NCBI GenBank assembly: GCA_001599975.1
Contig: BCIO01000006.1
Coordinates: 1,235,587-1,299,586, forward strand
Source of the DNA: Cystobasidiopsis lactophilus
Taxonomy: Eukaryota > Basidiomycota > Agaricostilbomycetes > Agaricostilbales > Chionosphaeraceae
DNA: 64,000 nucleotides
Direction: 5' to 3'
The notes under the pieces are model-generated. The model was not told the DNA's origin and made no database searches. It saw only the letters and a list, made by a program, of their open reading frames with translations. A program made the translations under genes and the position numbers. Shown one piece after another: positions 23,862 through 35,783 of this stretch (the first letter of the stretch is position 1; the number at the start of each line of letters is the position of its first letter).

Positions 23862-25817
23862 ATGCTTGTGCCTTCTTGGAGTCGCATGTCCGGTATTGCT
23901 CGGTATGGGGATTCTGTGAGCTTCCGTCCGCTAGTCTTCTTGGCTCATCTTTCTCCCCTACTACCACTTTTCATCACTCTTGAGGCCCCATTTCAATGCA
24001 GAAAGAAACGCCAGACTCTGTCGTCAAGAAGGATTGGCTCTATTGGCGTGGTTTTCCCGTCACCTCAGTCGTATACGTAGCCATCGTTTCGCACCTGGAG
24101 TCCAGCGGCTTGTCTGTCGAAGTGGATGCACCCAATAGGTTCTGCGAACCAAAAGATATGCCAGCCAGGCAGATTGCCCGTGAAGATTGGCCGAAGATCT
24201 TGGAGTATCATGGCAAGCACTTCAACGAACGAACCTGCCTTGGCGCGAAGGCTTTGGAAGACTTCAACAGTGAGTAGTGAGGCTTTTTACCGACCTCGTA
24301 CCCTCTGAGTAGTTTTGGCAGCTGTTCGCCAGTTTTGGGCCAAAAAGCCGAGTCTCTTCGCAAGTTTGTGCGAGACGATTTATTCTCAGCGAGTATTTCA
24401 AGTGAGCAAAGCCACGACAAGCAGAACCAATTTTTGATGTATGCCGTCAGGAGAAAGTCTACGATTCGTTCTGGGCGAAATGCATCGCATTGGCAATCGC
24501 CTGCCATGGGCAGGCTGACCACGGCCGGTTTTCGGCCGCAGCGAGGGCCTTGCTTGGTTTATCAGTCGTGCCTCAAGATGATGCTTCCGACGTTAGCTTT
24601 CGCCAATGGCTTCGCATGAAGCACTCTCAGTTCGCGAGGCACGATGTAAAACTTGTTGAAAACCCATCGGAATTTCTCAAGCGCGTAGAGTCCCTAGCGT
24701 GGGACAAAATTGATGGGGTCTACAAGTATGACTGTGAGCTCTTGCCTCTACTGGCATGGCCTTTTTTCTGACTGTAATATCTTCAGCTTTGAAAGTAATT
24801 TTCGAGGATCGCATCTTCCGGGAAGTCGATGGATATCTTGACAGTATGGGGTACCGGCAAAACGCAGAAGACAGGGTGAGCTATATTTTCTAACGTCCTT
24901 TCTTTTGACCTCTGGACAAACAAAGCGGAGTAGGAGTTGTACCTCGACCAGACACAAGCTCGCGCTTTCATCGCGCGTCACTCTACTCCGAACCTCTCGC
25001 CAGAGAAGGAGGCTGCACTCGCCAATCAGCTTTTGCACCAGCTCAAAGCTCGCCTGGTGGAATCGCAGCGCAAATGGCCATCTCAATCTACTCCCCTCCT
25101 CCGCGACGAAGCCGCCAGACAGGCTCAGTTTTTTCAGTTTTTATTTTATGTTGGAGACGCACATCATTCATGGCATGGATATGTTTTGGTCTCAGCTGTA
25201 CTCGCATCAGACGCAAGATTCGTCTCGAGGATGTGAGTTGTCATTCGCACGCAAATTCAAGATCCTGAGGCCTCCATGGACAGACCAAAACCTCTTGGTA
25301 GAATACAGCTCTAAAAATGACCGTATCAAGGGAGTCCCGATAGGCATCCACTCTCTGCACGCTCCCGCGCTGCACCTGATGTGGCCAGCGGACGACCCGT
25401 CTCCCTCTCGTATGAAAAGGCTCGAGCATCTTGCGCATACGGACGATCCTGCGTGGATCGGAAAGCTAGTTGGTCTCTATTCTGAGTTCTACGGTAAGCC
25501 CAGAGAACATTTCTATCAAGCGGTTCAAAATTCAATCCGACCTCCAAGGTGAAACTTATTTGCACTGGTTTGTTTTGGCCGTCCTCACTCACGGAGAGGC
25601 CGGCACCTCGTATCTTGCGAAGCTGGAGAAGGAATTGGACTGTGGCGCGGCGGCATTACAGAAACCCCCTGTCGCTTTGGGACTACGATATTTTACCGGC
25701 TTTCCCTTTTACCAGTCCACTGTCAACGAAGTCGGCGAGCGCACTTCTAATCCGCGGCTTATGAACTCCTTGAAAGCTTCGATCAAGTGGGTCGAGGAGA
25801 AGCTGCGCGGAAGTTAG
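23862..25817 (+). CDS. Orphan protein A (paralogue of gene B at 42144-44218)
   Basis: I do not recognise this protein. Proposed exons: 23862-23915, 24002-24269, 24322-24401, 24451-24733, 24787-24875, 24934-25149, 25196-25493, 25549-25817; 518 aa. The first exon is a guess; a start at 23996 inside exon 2 is also possible. The join at 25149/25196 is uncertain, because an alternative 37-nt intron (25233-25269) also keeps phase. There is no signal peptide or clear membrane helix. It aligns along its length with gene B: DWLYWRGFPV/ATYYKKFDFP, EDFNTVRQ/GDFDLLRK, RQAQFFQFLF/RRQEFFAWLY, LMWPADD/FMWWPDA, YLHWFVLAVL/YLYFAVLDLF. Intron positions near the shared EFYG/DIYG sites also agree, which supports real homology. 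Confidence 0.6.
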
Positions 25818-26215
25818 GCTTCCTGCTTGAACAAGGCCAGTGCCTGAAGGGGCCTTGCCACTGGATGACCTTGGCCACTTGTAAAGTTCCTATGGCTGCT
25901 ACCAATTTTATCAGTGCAATTCGTACCCCACTAGATCTGTCTGAACATTACCTTGATCTGCAATATGGTGGCGAAAGTCCGCCGCGCGCTTCGCTCCTAC
26001 GGCACCTGACCGGAAACGGTGCATCGACGGTGCCATCCTCCTCGATGCGGACTTCGTTCTTAAAAAGCAAAGCAGTCCGTCTGCCGCAAGTGATACATTG
26101 AAGCGTCCTATGCACACAGTGAGAGGCTAAAGCCTACAAGTCTGGTCTTCGCCGAAGTAGCCAATGCGACCCTTGTCCCGTATGACCCTCTTTCACTTGC
26201 TGTCAAGACTTCACT
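25818..26215. other. Convergent 3' region
   Basis: This lies between the 3' ends of gene A (plus) and the Bqt4-like gene (minus). It should hold both 3' UTRs. No other feature was seen. Confidence 0.4.
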
Positions 26216-27555
26216 TCAAGGGGCCATCTTGATAGCCCACGAGGCGGCGAAAGACGTTAGGAAGGCGAAAAGCACGATCTTGGCCCAGTCGGTCAAGGGT
26301 GGCACGATGGAGTTGGGCGGCGGCGGGGCGACAATCGGAGGAGCCGCAGCGCGGGACCTCCTGAGGTCGTCGATTTGGGATTGGAGGCCACTCTGCACGA
26401 AGACGAATTTGCTCTGGAGGTCCAGAAACTCTTCTCGGATGGAGTGCAAGTCGACGTGGCCTTGCATCGAGCTTTGGGAGCGGTCGGAGATGACGCGCTG
26501 CATTTCGACCGAAGCCGGCGACTTGGGGACCTCTATAGGAGTGGGCGATTCGAAGAGGCGCAAAGCCAGGCGGCACACAGAGTCAGCGAGGTACAGGTTG
26601 TGCATGGCCGAGGTAGATATATCCGAGCGGTGCAGCTTGCTGCCTGCAATCGTGACTTCTTGGGTGGAGCCGAGTGCAGTGCTGGCGAGGGCGACCAGGG
26701 CAGCCCACTGCAGGGACACGGCGTTCTTGCTAGCATCGTCGAGCTCTTCGTCCTCGTCCGAATCCTGGTGTTCCTGCCACGAAAGCACCGACCAGCGACA
26801 CAAGCTTGAAATGGCAAGTTCCCGTTTGGGCATGGACGAAGGCACGATGAGGGGGTCGCCAGCTACGGTCAGAGTTTCCTCCTGTTTGAGCGTAATTAAA
26901 CGCGCAAAGGGGGTCGACAGCATTCGGTTAAAGCTATAGTCGGCTTGAGAAAGGAAAATCGAGGGTATTCGCCAACTGCCAACGCAACTCGTCAAGGTCA
27001 ACATCTCCAACGCATCGACAAACTTCAAACCCTTACTTGTGAATCCAGGAAGAAGCTGCGCTGTCCCACACAGACCAGCTGAGGCGGGTGCTTTCATCTA
27101 GGAGGCCAGAGAGCTTGTCATAGCAGCCCAGGTCAGTCGCCACTTTGCGGGCGTGCTCCAACGATAGCCAGATGTCTTCGCCTGGTGAACAAAGTCGCGG
27201 TCAGAATCTCACCAATGGTGGAAAGCGTCGAGAGTTCGCACAAGGTGCTAAACGGGAGAGGTCGAGACTGTAAGTGGTTGTGCCAATCTTCGCAAGGCCT
27301 TCACAAAAGGTCAAGCCATTGGCCAGGAAGAGTCGGCCACCTGAGACGAAGGCCTCTTTCAGCTCGGGGCTGTTCGTGCATCGGTAAGTTCACGTTGTAT
27401 GATGCAAAGAGGGAAGATACGCACTCCAGCAGGCGATAGATGCGGTAGTCATCGAGCTGGACGTAGAGAAAGGGTGACAGGACGTTATTTTTGTGCCGCA
27501 GCGACACCACGCCAAAGTGCAGGGGCAAAGGGTCGCTCTCACTGGTCACACTCAT
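26216..27555 (-). CDS. Bqt4-like protein: APSES/KilA-N-type domain with C-terminal membrane anchor
   Basis: Exons (minus): 27555-27425, 27369-27242, 27181-27037, 26975-26216; 387 aa. The N-terminal third reads like a KilA-N/APSES fold: LYVQLDDYRIYRLLD, a glycine turn, then WLSLEHARKVATDLGCYDKLSGLLDES, which resembles the W(V/I)P...A..LA..Y......LL segment of APSES and Bqt4 proteins. The C terminus has a coiled-coil-like stretch (REEFLDLQSKFVFVQSGLQ), a Pro-rich spacer and one membrane helix (IVLFAFLTSFAASWAIKMAP) at the very end. Bqt4 anchors telomeres and Rap1/Bqt1-2 to the inner nuclear membrane in fission yeast. I infer a similar topology here; the function is not shown by the sequence. 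Confidence 0.6.
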
Positions 27556-27703
27556 GAGCGCACCAGCGACAGAGCAGCTCCGAGCTCGAGCGGGCCACTT
27601 TGGAGCGCGCTGTCGTCGTTGACGGAAGACCACCAATTTGCTCTTTTGCCCCCTCTTGCGCGTGACATGCTGACCAGGGCTGGTCTTAGACTAAAACCAT
27701 AGC

Positions 27704-28698
27704 ATGAGTCTACGTGATGACCGGACGTTTTACTCCAAAGAGGTGCGGGGGCGGCTCAACGAGGGTTGCAAAGCTCAAAGTGTTGCCAGACCTTCATCGA
27801 GACGGACACGGGCAACAAGGTGGGCTTTCGTCTCTTGAGAGCACAGATCTAGCTCACGAGAAAGCTTGACAGGTCTCAAGGTTCGCCAATTTACCCTGAA
27901 GCCGATGAGAGATGGACTGAAAAGCTCAAACAGAAAGTCGACGATCTGCGGCTCCCAAAACATCATGTTGGTGTTCTCCTCGTACTCACTGTAGGTCCAG
28001 CTGATCACGTTTTGCCAGATTGGGCGGCAAAACGATCATTCAGCCAACAGCCATCATCCGGGGCGACTTGAGACGAACAGCCACCGGCCACGCTGTCGCC
28101 CTGGGCATCGGCAAGTACTGCCACATTGGGGAAGGCGTCGTGCTCCGTCCTCCATACAAAACCTACAAAGGGTGCGTTCTGTCCGACCTGCGCCCTTCGA
28201 GCTCCGTAAAGCCTTCCGGAACCTCAGGACTTTCAGCTTCTACCCCGTTAAGATTGGCGACTATGTGACGGTTGGCGCTGGGACTATAGTAGAGGCTGCT
28301 TCCATCGGGAGTATGGTCGAGATCGGGAAGGACTGCGTGATCGTGAGCAACATCCCTCTCAAACTTCCCCCCAGACTCAACCAGTGATCAGGGCCGGTTT
28401 GCGGTAATTCGTGATTGCGTTCGCATTGAAGATGGCTCTGTGGTGGCACCAGGCACTATGATACCCTCCATGTCGATATACGCTGGTTCACCAGGTCAGG
28501 CTCCGCTCCTTGTTCCACACCGTTTCATTGCGGCTCATGTCTCCACCCTCAGCCAAGTTTGTGGGCGAGCTACCCGAGTCGGCTCCAGAGATGATGGAAG
28601 CCCAGTGGCGAGTTCCCTCGCTGCTAATACTCTCAAAGCACGGGCCTGAGCCTGTCTGCAACAGTAAAAAGACATTCAGCGACTTTCAGCAAGGCTGA
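27704..28698 (+). CDS. DCTN5: Dynactin subunit p25 (DCTN5)
   Basis: Exons: 27704-27742, 27790-27819, 27873-27880, 27934-27966, 28019-28171, 28228-28342, 28392-28494, 28553-28698; 208 aa. Splicing gives FYSKETFIETDTGNKVSRKS, then TICGSQNIILGGKTIIQP and IRGDLRRT, the standard p25 start, followed by left-handed beta-helix hexapeptide repeats (IGKYCHIGEG, IGDYVTVGAG, IGSMVEIGKDCVI). p25 sits on the pointed end of the dynactin shoulder complex, with p27, Arp11 and p62, and links dynein to early endosomes in filamentous fungi. Exon 3 is only 8 nt (GTCTCAAG) but is required to read KVSRKS. It is divergent from the Bqt4-like gene, with 148 bp between starts. Confidence 0.92.
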
Positions 28699-28870
28699 TG
28701 GATGTCGGGAGACAAGGGACTGGACGCGTGAAATGATACACGTCGTGACGCTCAGCAATGAGGCGACAAAGAACCAACCCAGAAGAGGCCATGTAGTGTT
28801 ACAGTGTTCCGTGCGCATTTAATTAAGTCTGCGTGCATGCGTGCGAGAGAGAAAGACCAAATGCGATCCT

Positions 28871-31721
28871 TTAAGCCTGTTGCTGTTGCAGCTGCTGGCC
28901 CCTTTTGATTGCTGACACCCACCGAGGCGCAAGCTCGCTCGCCTCCTCGAACCGATATGACCTGGTACTCTGTTCGCAGAAGGTTGTAGCATCTCAGTTC
29001 CGCGGACACGAGAAAGGGAACAAAGAGAACGAACCGTGAACACCCGAAACCCCTTTGACCCTTCTTCTTTGACATCCACTAAAACTTCTTCCTTCCCACC
29101 ACCGCCGGTCCCTGAGCCATTAGGAGCCGCGGGCGAAGCGAGGAGGATGGTGTGCTTGACTTTGACTTTGGTCTTGTATTCCCTAGCCACCAACAGCCTA
29201 GGGAAGTCGGTGAGCAAGAGGTGGCGCTTCTTGGACAAGAGGCCGGATCGGTCGTTGACGATGCTCGAGAAGACCAATAGCTCGTTAGGAAGTAGGCAAG
29301 ACAACCTGTGTTCGACAGTCGTGAACTTGTCAGCAATTGGACAGGGTGATCAAAGTGAGAGTCCGGACGCACCACTTTGTGACCTGAGGATCGGTTGGCG
29401 GCCCCGCTTCCGGAGGCTGAAACAGCTGCTGGGGTGTGGGCACTTTCTCCACTGAAGAGCTAGCGTTCGAATCGACGCTGTCCACTCCGGCGTGGTGGTG
29501 GAACCTAGGCCCAGGCGGGGGCGGCTTCCACCCGTCGTCCTCCTCCCGCTCCTCCTCATCGTTGGGCGACGGCAAACTGCCCATTAGATCTTGCGAAGAG
29601 AAGTAGTCGGGCACGTAGGAGTCCATGTTGGACGGCGCGGGCGGCGGGGCGGGGTTGAGGCCGGTGGTGAGGATGGGCGGGTCAATGAGCCAAATGGTGT
29701 TGAAGTCCACGTCGGTGAAGAAAGGGTGGCTCTTGATCTCCTCAATGCCAGTCGGACCAGCTCCGAGCCTTAGATGTGGGTCCCGGATCTGTTCGTTCCA
29801 ACACATGCTAAGCATCCATTCTTTGGGATGAGGTGGAAAGGCAGAGACGAACCAGCAAGCGCTCCACCAAGTCCCGCGCGGTATCTGGAAAGCCAGCCGG
29901 GAAGGTGTACTCGAGGTTGATGATCTTTTGAAAGGTGAGGTATTCGTTGGGCGCCTTGAACGGTGGGCGGCCGGCCAGGAACTGGTAGATGATGCAGCCC
30001 AAAGCCCAATAGTCGGATCTGCTCAGATCACCCAACAAAATTATGAAATGGGGCATTGCATAGGCAGAGAGGTGGGAAGACGCACGACTTGTAGGCGGTT
30101 TTAGAAGTGAGCAGCTCGGGCGAGACGTATTCCGCCGTGCCGACGAACGAGTTGGCGCGGTCCTCCTCGACCACAAGCTTAGTGGGCGACGGGATGCCAT
30201 TAGAAGAAGGCACGGAAGACGGCCCGGCAACTGCCTGGGTGGCGACTCCACCAGAAGAGGGCGAAGGCTGAGTTGAAGACGGCGGCTCGTCTCGCTCTGG
30301 CGTGTTAGGGGTGGACCGAGCAGGAGTCACCGGCGCTGCTGGTAGGAGCGACTCTTTCTTGATCAGGATCTTGGCCGTCCCAAAGTCGGTCACTTTGATG
30401 CGCATGTGGTGGTCCAGCAGGATGCTGCAAGAACACCAGACTCTTTCATTAGCTTGAACTAATAAGGGTGTGGGCGGCACTTGCTTTTCAGGTTTTAAAT
30501 CGCTGTGCGATGAAACAACAGTAGCTATAAGCACCTAGAAAGCATATGGACGGTTTGCTTCGCTCACCGATGGATGACTCCCCGCTTGTGGATGTGCTCA
30601 ACGGCGGAAACGAGCTGGGCGGCGTAGAAGCGGGCGCAAGTGAGGTCGAACGAGCCGTAGGACTTGATGAAAGCCAAGATCTCGCCATTTTTCGCCAACT
30701 CCAAAACAAAGTCTGCTCGGTCGACAAAAAGCTTCATCATCAGCCACGGCAAATTGATGGAGGGGAATGGGCAGTCAGACGAACATAAAGACCGCTCGTC
30801 GTGGAAGGTCCAGTAGAGCTTGATGATGCCCGGGTGGCGCTCCTTGTTGAGGATGTCGAGCGTGTCCTTTTCAATGTTGACGTACTTTTGCTTCTTTTCC
30901 TGTTCGCCGCGCCGACAACCATCAGCCGCGATGTATTATTGATATATTGCAGGCAACAGACGAACCTTGACGATGTGTCTTTTGTCGAGCACTTTTAAGG
31001 CGTACTCGCGGTGCGGCGGGTGCTTGTCTTTGACGGCGTACACGGTCGAGTAGGAGCCTTCGCCCAAGATGTCGCCGAACTCGAGGTCGTTGATGGAGCG
31101 GCGGACGACGACGCCGATGGAGGCGGACGAGGCGGAGCGGGAGATGATGCCCGGCCTGGTTGGCTTGAGCAGCGAGGAGCCGGCGAGCGCGCTGGGCGTT
31201 GGCGGCAGCGAGTTGGTGACGGCGAAGGAGTGCAGGGAGCCAGTGGCGCTGGGCAAGGGGATGTGGAAGGGCGCGGGGGTCGGGGGCGAGGTGGAGATGG
31301 AGGTGGGCATCGCTCCGGCCAAGCTGGGCGGCAGGATGTCCCCGGGAGCCGTGTAAGGCCTGCCATTGGCCACTGCGATCAACGGCGGGTGGCCAGCGTT
31401 GGCGGCGGGGAAGGAGGTCGAGGCGGTCAAGGAGCGAGGCAGCATGTACGGCGCGACGGTCGAGCCATTCAGGTAGCTCTGCGCCCTCGACGTCGGCGGC
31501 GACTTGAGCGGCGTCTTGATCAAAGGCGCGGCGATGACGCTGTCGGTGGATCGGATGGAGGATTGGCGGGAGAAGGAGGACGTCGAGCTCGACGTGCTCT
31601 CGTTCGCCGCTGCCAATGGCGACGGCGCATTGTTATTGGCGTGGCCGTGGAAGGAGGACGCTCTCGAGTTCAAAGGCGACACCTCGTCCAATGGGTCTTC
31701 GCCCTCTTTGCCGTCTGACAT
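28871..31721 (-). CDS. PKH1: PDK1-type protein kinase (Pkh1/Ksg1)
   Basis: Exons (minus): 31721-30966, 30899-30785, 30712-30568, 30502-30485, 30424-30086, 30018-29853, 29788-29373, 29305-29035, 28969-28871; 774 aa. About 210 Ser/Pro-rich residues precede the AGC kinase domain: ILGEGSYSTVY, EYALKVLDKRH, VLELAKNGE, HRDLKPEN, VTDFGTAKIL, and the activation loop ANSFVGTAEYVSPELL. A low-complexity insert of some 70 residues splits the kinase between DFG and the activation loop. A C-terminal PH domain (NELLVFSSIVNDRSGLLSKKR, RSYRFEEASELAPRWVSAI) closes it. The kinase phosphorylates the activation loops of AGC kinases in sphingolipid and wall-integrity signalling. The 18-nt exon ends at a GC donor (GCAAGT), read as a true GC-AG intron. 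Confidence 0.95.
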
Positions 31722-32116
31722 GTCATGTTCTGCTCCTCAACATGCTGGACGCGGACCAAGCAGTGTCGATCCCCTCCCAAAGCTTGCTGTGCTCCTGTGC
31801 TTGCTATCCGCGCTCTCGACCTTCGCTAGTCTACTCTTGGTGGCATCGAACCCATAAAACCCGTGCTAATAAGAGCGCGCGTGGCCCATGTCTCCGCTGG
31901 CGGCGCCAAAAAAAGTCATGCAAAACAAACATTGTGGACTTTGGAAGTATTATTGCACCTCGATGCGGTGGATCAAGAGGGAAGAAACATGATGTGTACA
32001 AATGGAAGAGTATGGGGTGGAAGACAATGGGGTTGAATCATACATGGTGGTGAAGCATGGAGGCGTCAAGCCGAAAGCCGTGTGCAGTGGGTGTCGTCAA
32101 AGTGAGAGGAGCCGGT
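31722..32116. other. Intergenic stretch upstream of the PDK1-type kinase
   Basis: This lies between the kinase start and the 3' end of the HAM1-like gene, both minus strand. The part next to the kinase should be its promoter. No further gene or repeat was seen. Confidence 0.4.
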
Positions 32117-35100
32117 TCAGACAGTGTGCATGCCTTTGCCTGTGAAGCGGAGGTTTAGCATGGAACTCATGATAAGAGGAAGAGCAAGATCTGCTCACCT
32201 TGTTGCTCGCCAACAAAGTCAAAGACCTGTTTGCAGACGTGTGCACCATTAAGCTCTTGTACAGTAGCTTTAGAGAAGAGTCAGAAACAAACCTTGGACT
32301 TCCACTCGTGGTCTTCGGCGTGGATGACGGCCTCGCGCTCGCCTTGCTGGCGGACCATCGAGTTCTTCGACTCCCACGCCAAGATCTTCTCATCCCTCGA
32401 GCCCACAATCTTGAATGTGCCGGCTGTGCCAAAAAAACCTGTTAGCTACGGAAGAGGACAGCCGAAAGAGACCAGGCAAAAACGCACTCTTAGCATCGGC
32501 CTCCTTGGCGACCTCTTCGGTCTTGGCCTTCTTGGTGCGGAAGACATCCTTGAGGACGTCGGCTGTGCGAAGCAAGAACAAAAAGTCAGGCAATGTGGGA
32601 TGTCAACAAGGGGTGGCTCATTCTCACTTCGCGAGATGTCGTCGCGGTCCTTGGCGTCGTCCAGCCTCTCCGAGATGTCGGACAGTTGCTGGTCGAGCTG
32701 CTCCAAGAGCTGGCGGATGGCAGCCTCGACGGCCTTGGCCAAAGCCTTCTTGATGAGGCCAGTGGCGAGCGGGCGAAGGAAGGAGTAGATGACCTGGTGC
32801 TTCGAGTCGCGGATCTTGAAGGACAGGTTGGAGATGTTGACGGTCACGTCGCGCACGGTGAAGACGTGGTCCTTGCGACCAGTCGACTCGAGGTGGATCT
32901 TGCCGGAGATGCCCTCGCCAGAGACGGTGACATCGGCCAGGCCAGAGTCGGACATCTTCGGGAAGCCCTTCTTCTTTTTGAAGTAGAAGGCGACGTCGGT
33001 CAAGTGCGTCTGGAGCTGCTTGAAGTCGATCCAGAACGAGTGCTTCGAGGCGTTGGCGACGCCCGAGTAGGGCGACAGCTTGAAGTAGTTCTTGGCCTCC
33101 ATCTCGACGATGTTGGGCAGCAGGTTCTGAGCGTCGAGCAGCAGGTTCTCGATGACCAGGTCGATCTGGTTGTCGGTGTACTCGATGCGGGGGACCGGGA
33201 CATAGCCAAAGCTGTTCAACAGCTCCGGCAAGATGACCCCGCGCACGTCTTGCCACAAAGCAGGCTTGTACTTGAGGTTGCCGTCGCTGTCCAGAGCCAG
33301 GTCGCGCAGGAGTTCCTTCCAGTCGCGGCCAAACTGGACGTTGAGCGGGTCGTCGGCGTAGGCCTGGAAGAAGTCTTGGACAGCGTTGGTGAAAGCCTCG
33401 CGGTGGGGGCGGTATCGCTCGCTGAAGAAACCCTTGCCGTTCTCCTTGAGGCGGCGGGCTTCACGGTCAGACTCTTCCTGCATGACATAGCCGGGCTCGA
33501 GCAAGACGTCCTGCAGCAGATGTTAGATAGGTTCGCCTTGGGCTGAAACAAGGGCAAGAACGCACCCTGACGTAGGTGTCGAGCTCAGAGAACCAAGAGC
33601 GTAGCTCAGGGTCGTTTTGGGCGTCGGTGTAGATCTGGTCGACAGAGTCGAAGATGGGCTGCATCGAGGTGTTGTTGGCGAAGCGCTCGAGCAGGGTGCG
33701 CAAGTTCTTGTAAGCGGCGTTGTAGTGCGGGTCGCTGGAGATGGAAGTGTTGGCATGCTCTTGGCCTTGGCCGGCAACGTTCTTGGCGTGGGAGTGGTAG
33801 GTTTCCAAGAGGCCGAGGAAGAACTCGATAGCGTCCTGGTAGTCGCCGTGACGTTGTTGCTCGACAATGACCTGTGAAGGCGTGAGGTCATGCAAGCGGG
33901 TGAACAGAGATGCAAGCGCACCTTCTTCAAGCGGTAGATGAATCGGTCGCGGCGCTCTTCGGGCACCTTCTCCTTGAGGTAGTTCTACGGGCCAAAGGTG
34001 TCAGTTCGTGAGACGATACCGGAAGAAAGAAAGAGACCACATACAACAGACTTGCCACGGAGCTCCTTGGCCTTGTCCTTGTGCTCGTCAGGAATGCGGG
34101 CCTTCAAGTCTTGAATGCCACCTTGGATCTTGTTCTTGGCGAGCTCGCCCTTCTCTTGGGCGATCTTGTTGCTCTCGTTGGCGGCAGCGTTCTGCTGAGC
34201 ATCGCTGAGACCGGTTTGGGTCGTCGGGTCGCCGGGTTGAGATTGAACGGCAGAGTCGACGCGGTTGGCCGCCTCGGAAGCGTGGCCCTGAGCCTCGCGG
34301 GCAGCTTCGTCCTTCTGGCGCTGAGCTTCGGCCTTGACCTCTTTGGCTTTATCAACCTTAGCCTGGACGCCAGTGTCGGGCACGGCTTCGTTGGGGCCGC
34401 GGACCTCGCCATCGGGGCCAACCCACTGGTTGGACGGGGCGGGCTCGTCGATCTGGTTGAGCTGGGACTCGTTGGGTCGGGCCTTCTCGGCAATCTTGAC
34501 GGCACCGTCGGCAGCAATGTCGCGCGCGAGCAGGCCGAAGTCTTTGAGGAGCTTTCGCACTTCGCTGTTGGTGAAGAGCAGCTTGCCGAGCACCTTGAGG
34601 TTCTGGGCGGCTTCCTGGCCGTCTTGAGCGGCATCGTCCTTGCCAACGGGAGCGTCGACGACGTTCTTGGGGTTGATCTTGGACTGCGGGCGATGACGTC
34701 CATCAGAACCCCTGTTTACATATGAACATTGTGGCAAGAAACTCACGCTGTCCGCCTTGCGGGTGGCTGTAAATGTGGGAAAGCAGATGCTTAGAAACCG
34801 AAGTGCGTTTTCGATCCAGCAGCAACGCTCACAGTAAAGGAAGTTTTGGAAGAGCTCGTCAGAATTCTTCTCGACGACCATCTTGCGCGCAGTCTCGATG
34901 ATGGCGCGGAAGTCGTCGATGAGCTCGCGGCCCTCAGGAGAGAGCTTCTTCTCGTCGACGGGCGAGTGCTCCATGCCGTAGGTCAAAGTTTTGTCCTGTT
35001 GCCAGCGAAATCAACAACGCGTCTTTGGTACGCTCGCTTTTGACAAGCACTCACGATTTGCTTGTTCGAGGGATATTTGCCTATATAAATGTGAGAGTGA

Positions 35101-35390
35101 GCAAATCTCCTCCACTGGACAGCATTTTGCAGACTCGCCTTCGCCCATGGCCTGCGACAAGAGCCGTCAGTTGGGATTCAAATTGGAGTCAGAGTGGCTT
35201 GCTCTCACTTTGAAGATGCCGTACATGCGCATTTTGCGGTCAATGTCAGCCTGTGAAGCAAGCAGCGTCAAACTCTGCAAGACGTGTAAGGGAGGCAGGG
35301 GATGCTGACCTGCTTGGCGACAGGGTCGGTGGGAGATGCGACCGCATTGGCCGGAGGGTGCTCAGAGACGTGTTTCACGGTACTTGTCAT
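32117..35390 (-). CDS. HAM1-like protein
   Basis: Fourteen exons (minus): 35390-35310, 35250-35209, 35151-35139, 35080-35055, 34995-34833, 34766-34747, 34683-34045, 33984-33922, 33871-33566, 33510-32628, 32562-32488, 32423-32293, 32226-32199, 32139-32117; 830 aa. It matches the fungal HAM1-like family. The N-terminal part is helical (KTLTYGMEHSPV, LSPEGRELIDDFR, KLLFTNSEVRKLLKDFG), then comes an Ala/Gln/Lys-rich linker, a second helical block (KEKVPEERRDRFIYRLKKV) and a beta-rich C-terminal domain (PRIEYTDNQIDLVIENLL, SFWIDFKQLQTHLTDVAF). That domain resembles tubular lipid-binding folds, so a lipid or membrane role is plausible. Intron 35081-35138 begins with GC (GCGAGT). The 13-nt third exon reads AMGE. 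Confidence 0.88.
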
Positions 35391-35783
35391 CTTGGCTTGT
35401 ACTGGTCAAGGTGCAACCTTGAAGAGTTGGCGAGAAAAGCGATGAGCGGTGACGTGGGGAAGAGGCAAGCAAGTGACGACAGTGTCGAAGAGGGGGTCGA
35501 AAAGGGGGGTTAGATCATCTTCAGATCTGAAGATTGCCACCTGGCCCGGTTCGAATTAAGATGTTCAGGCGCACCAGAGGGGCAGATGTTTGCTCTATAG
35601 GTCCTTGGAAGAGATCCAGTGGAGCCGCCAGCTTTGGAAACGCCACCTTTTTGCTTGGGCCCCAAATATTCTCCCATGACGTCCCTGCCAAAAACGCAGT
35701 CCTGGCCCATTCGTTGGTCCATATCACGCCGTATCCTTCCAAAAACGTCACGGGAAGGATCGAGCGAGCCGGCCGATGTTGAT
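35391..35783. other. Intergenic stretch
   Basis: This lies between the HAM1-like start and the 3' end of MED1, both minus strand. A promoter and a 3' UTR are expected. Nothing else was recognised. Confidence 0.4.

Noticed and set aside
25233-25269. Alternative 37-nt intron in gene A
   Set aside because: It keeps phase and has a good donor, but is shorter than every other intron and has a GAG acceptor. I preferred 25150-25195 and flagged the uncertainty.
31011-31718. Plus-strand open frame of 235 codons, Gly/Arg-rich
   Set aside because: It is antisense to the Ser/Pro-rich first exon of the PDK1-type kinase. The composition is a shadow of that exon.
32593-33546. Long plus-strand open frame (317 codons) with Val/Leu/Asp-rich translation
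   Set aside because: It lies antisense to the large HAM1-like exon, has no recognisable motif, and is explained by codon bias on the real strand.
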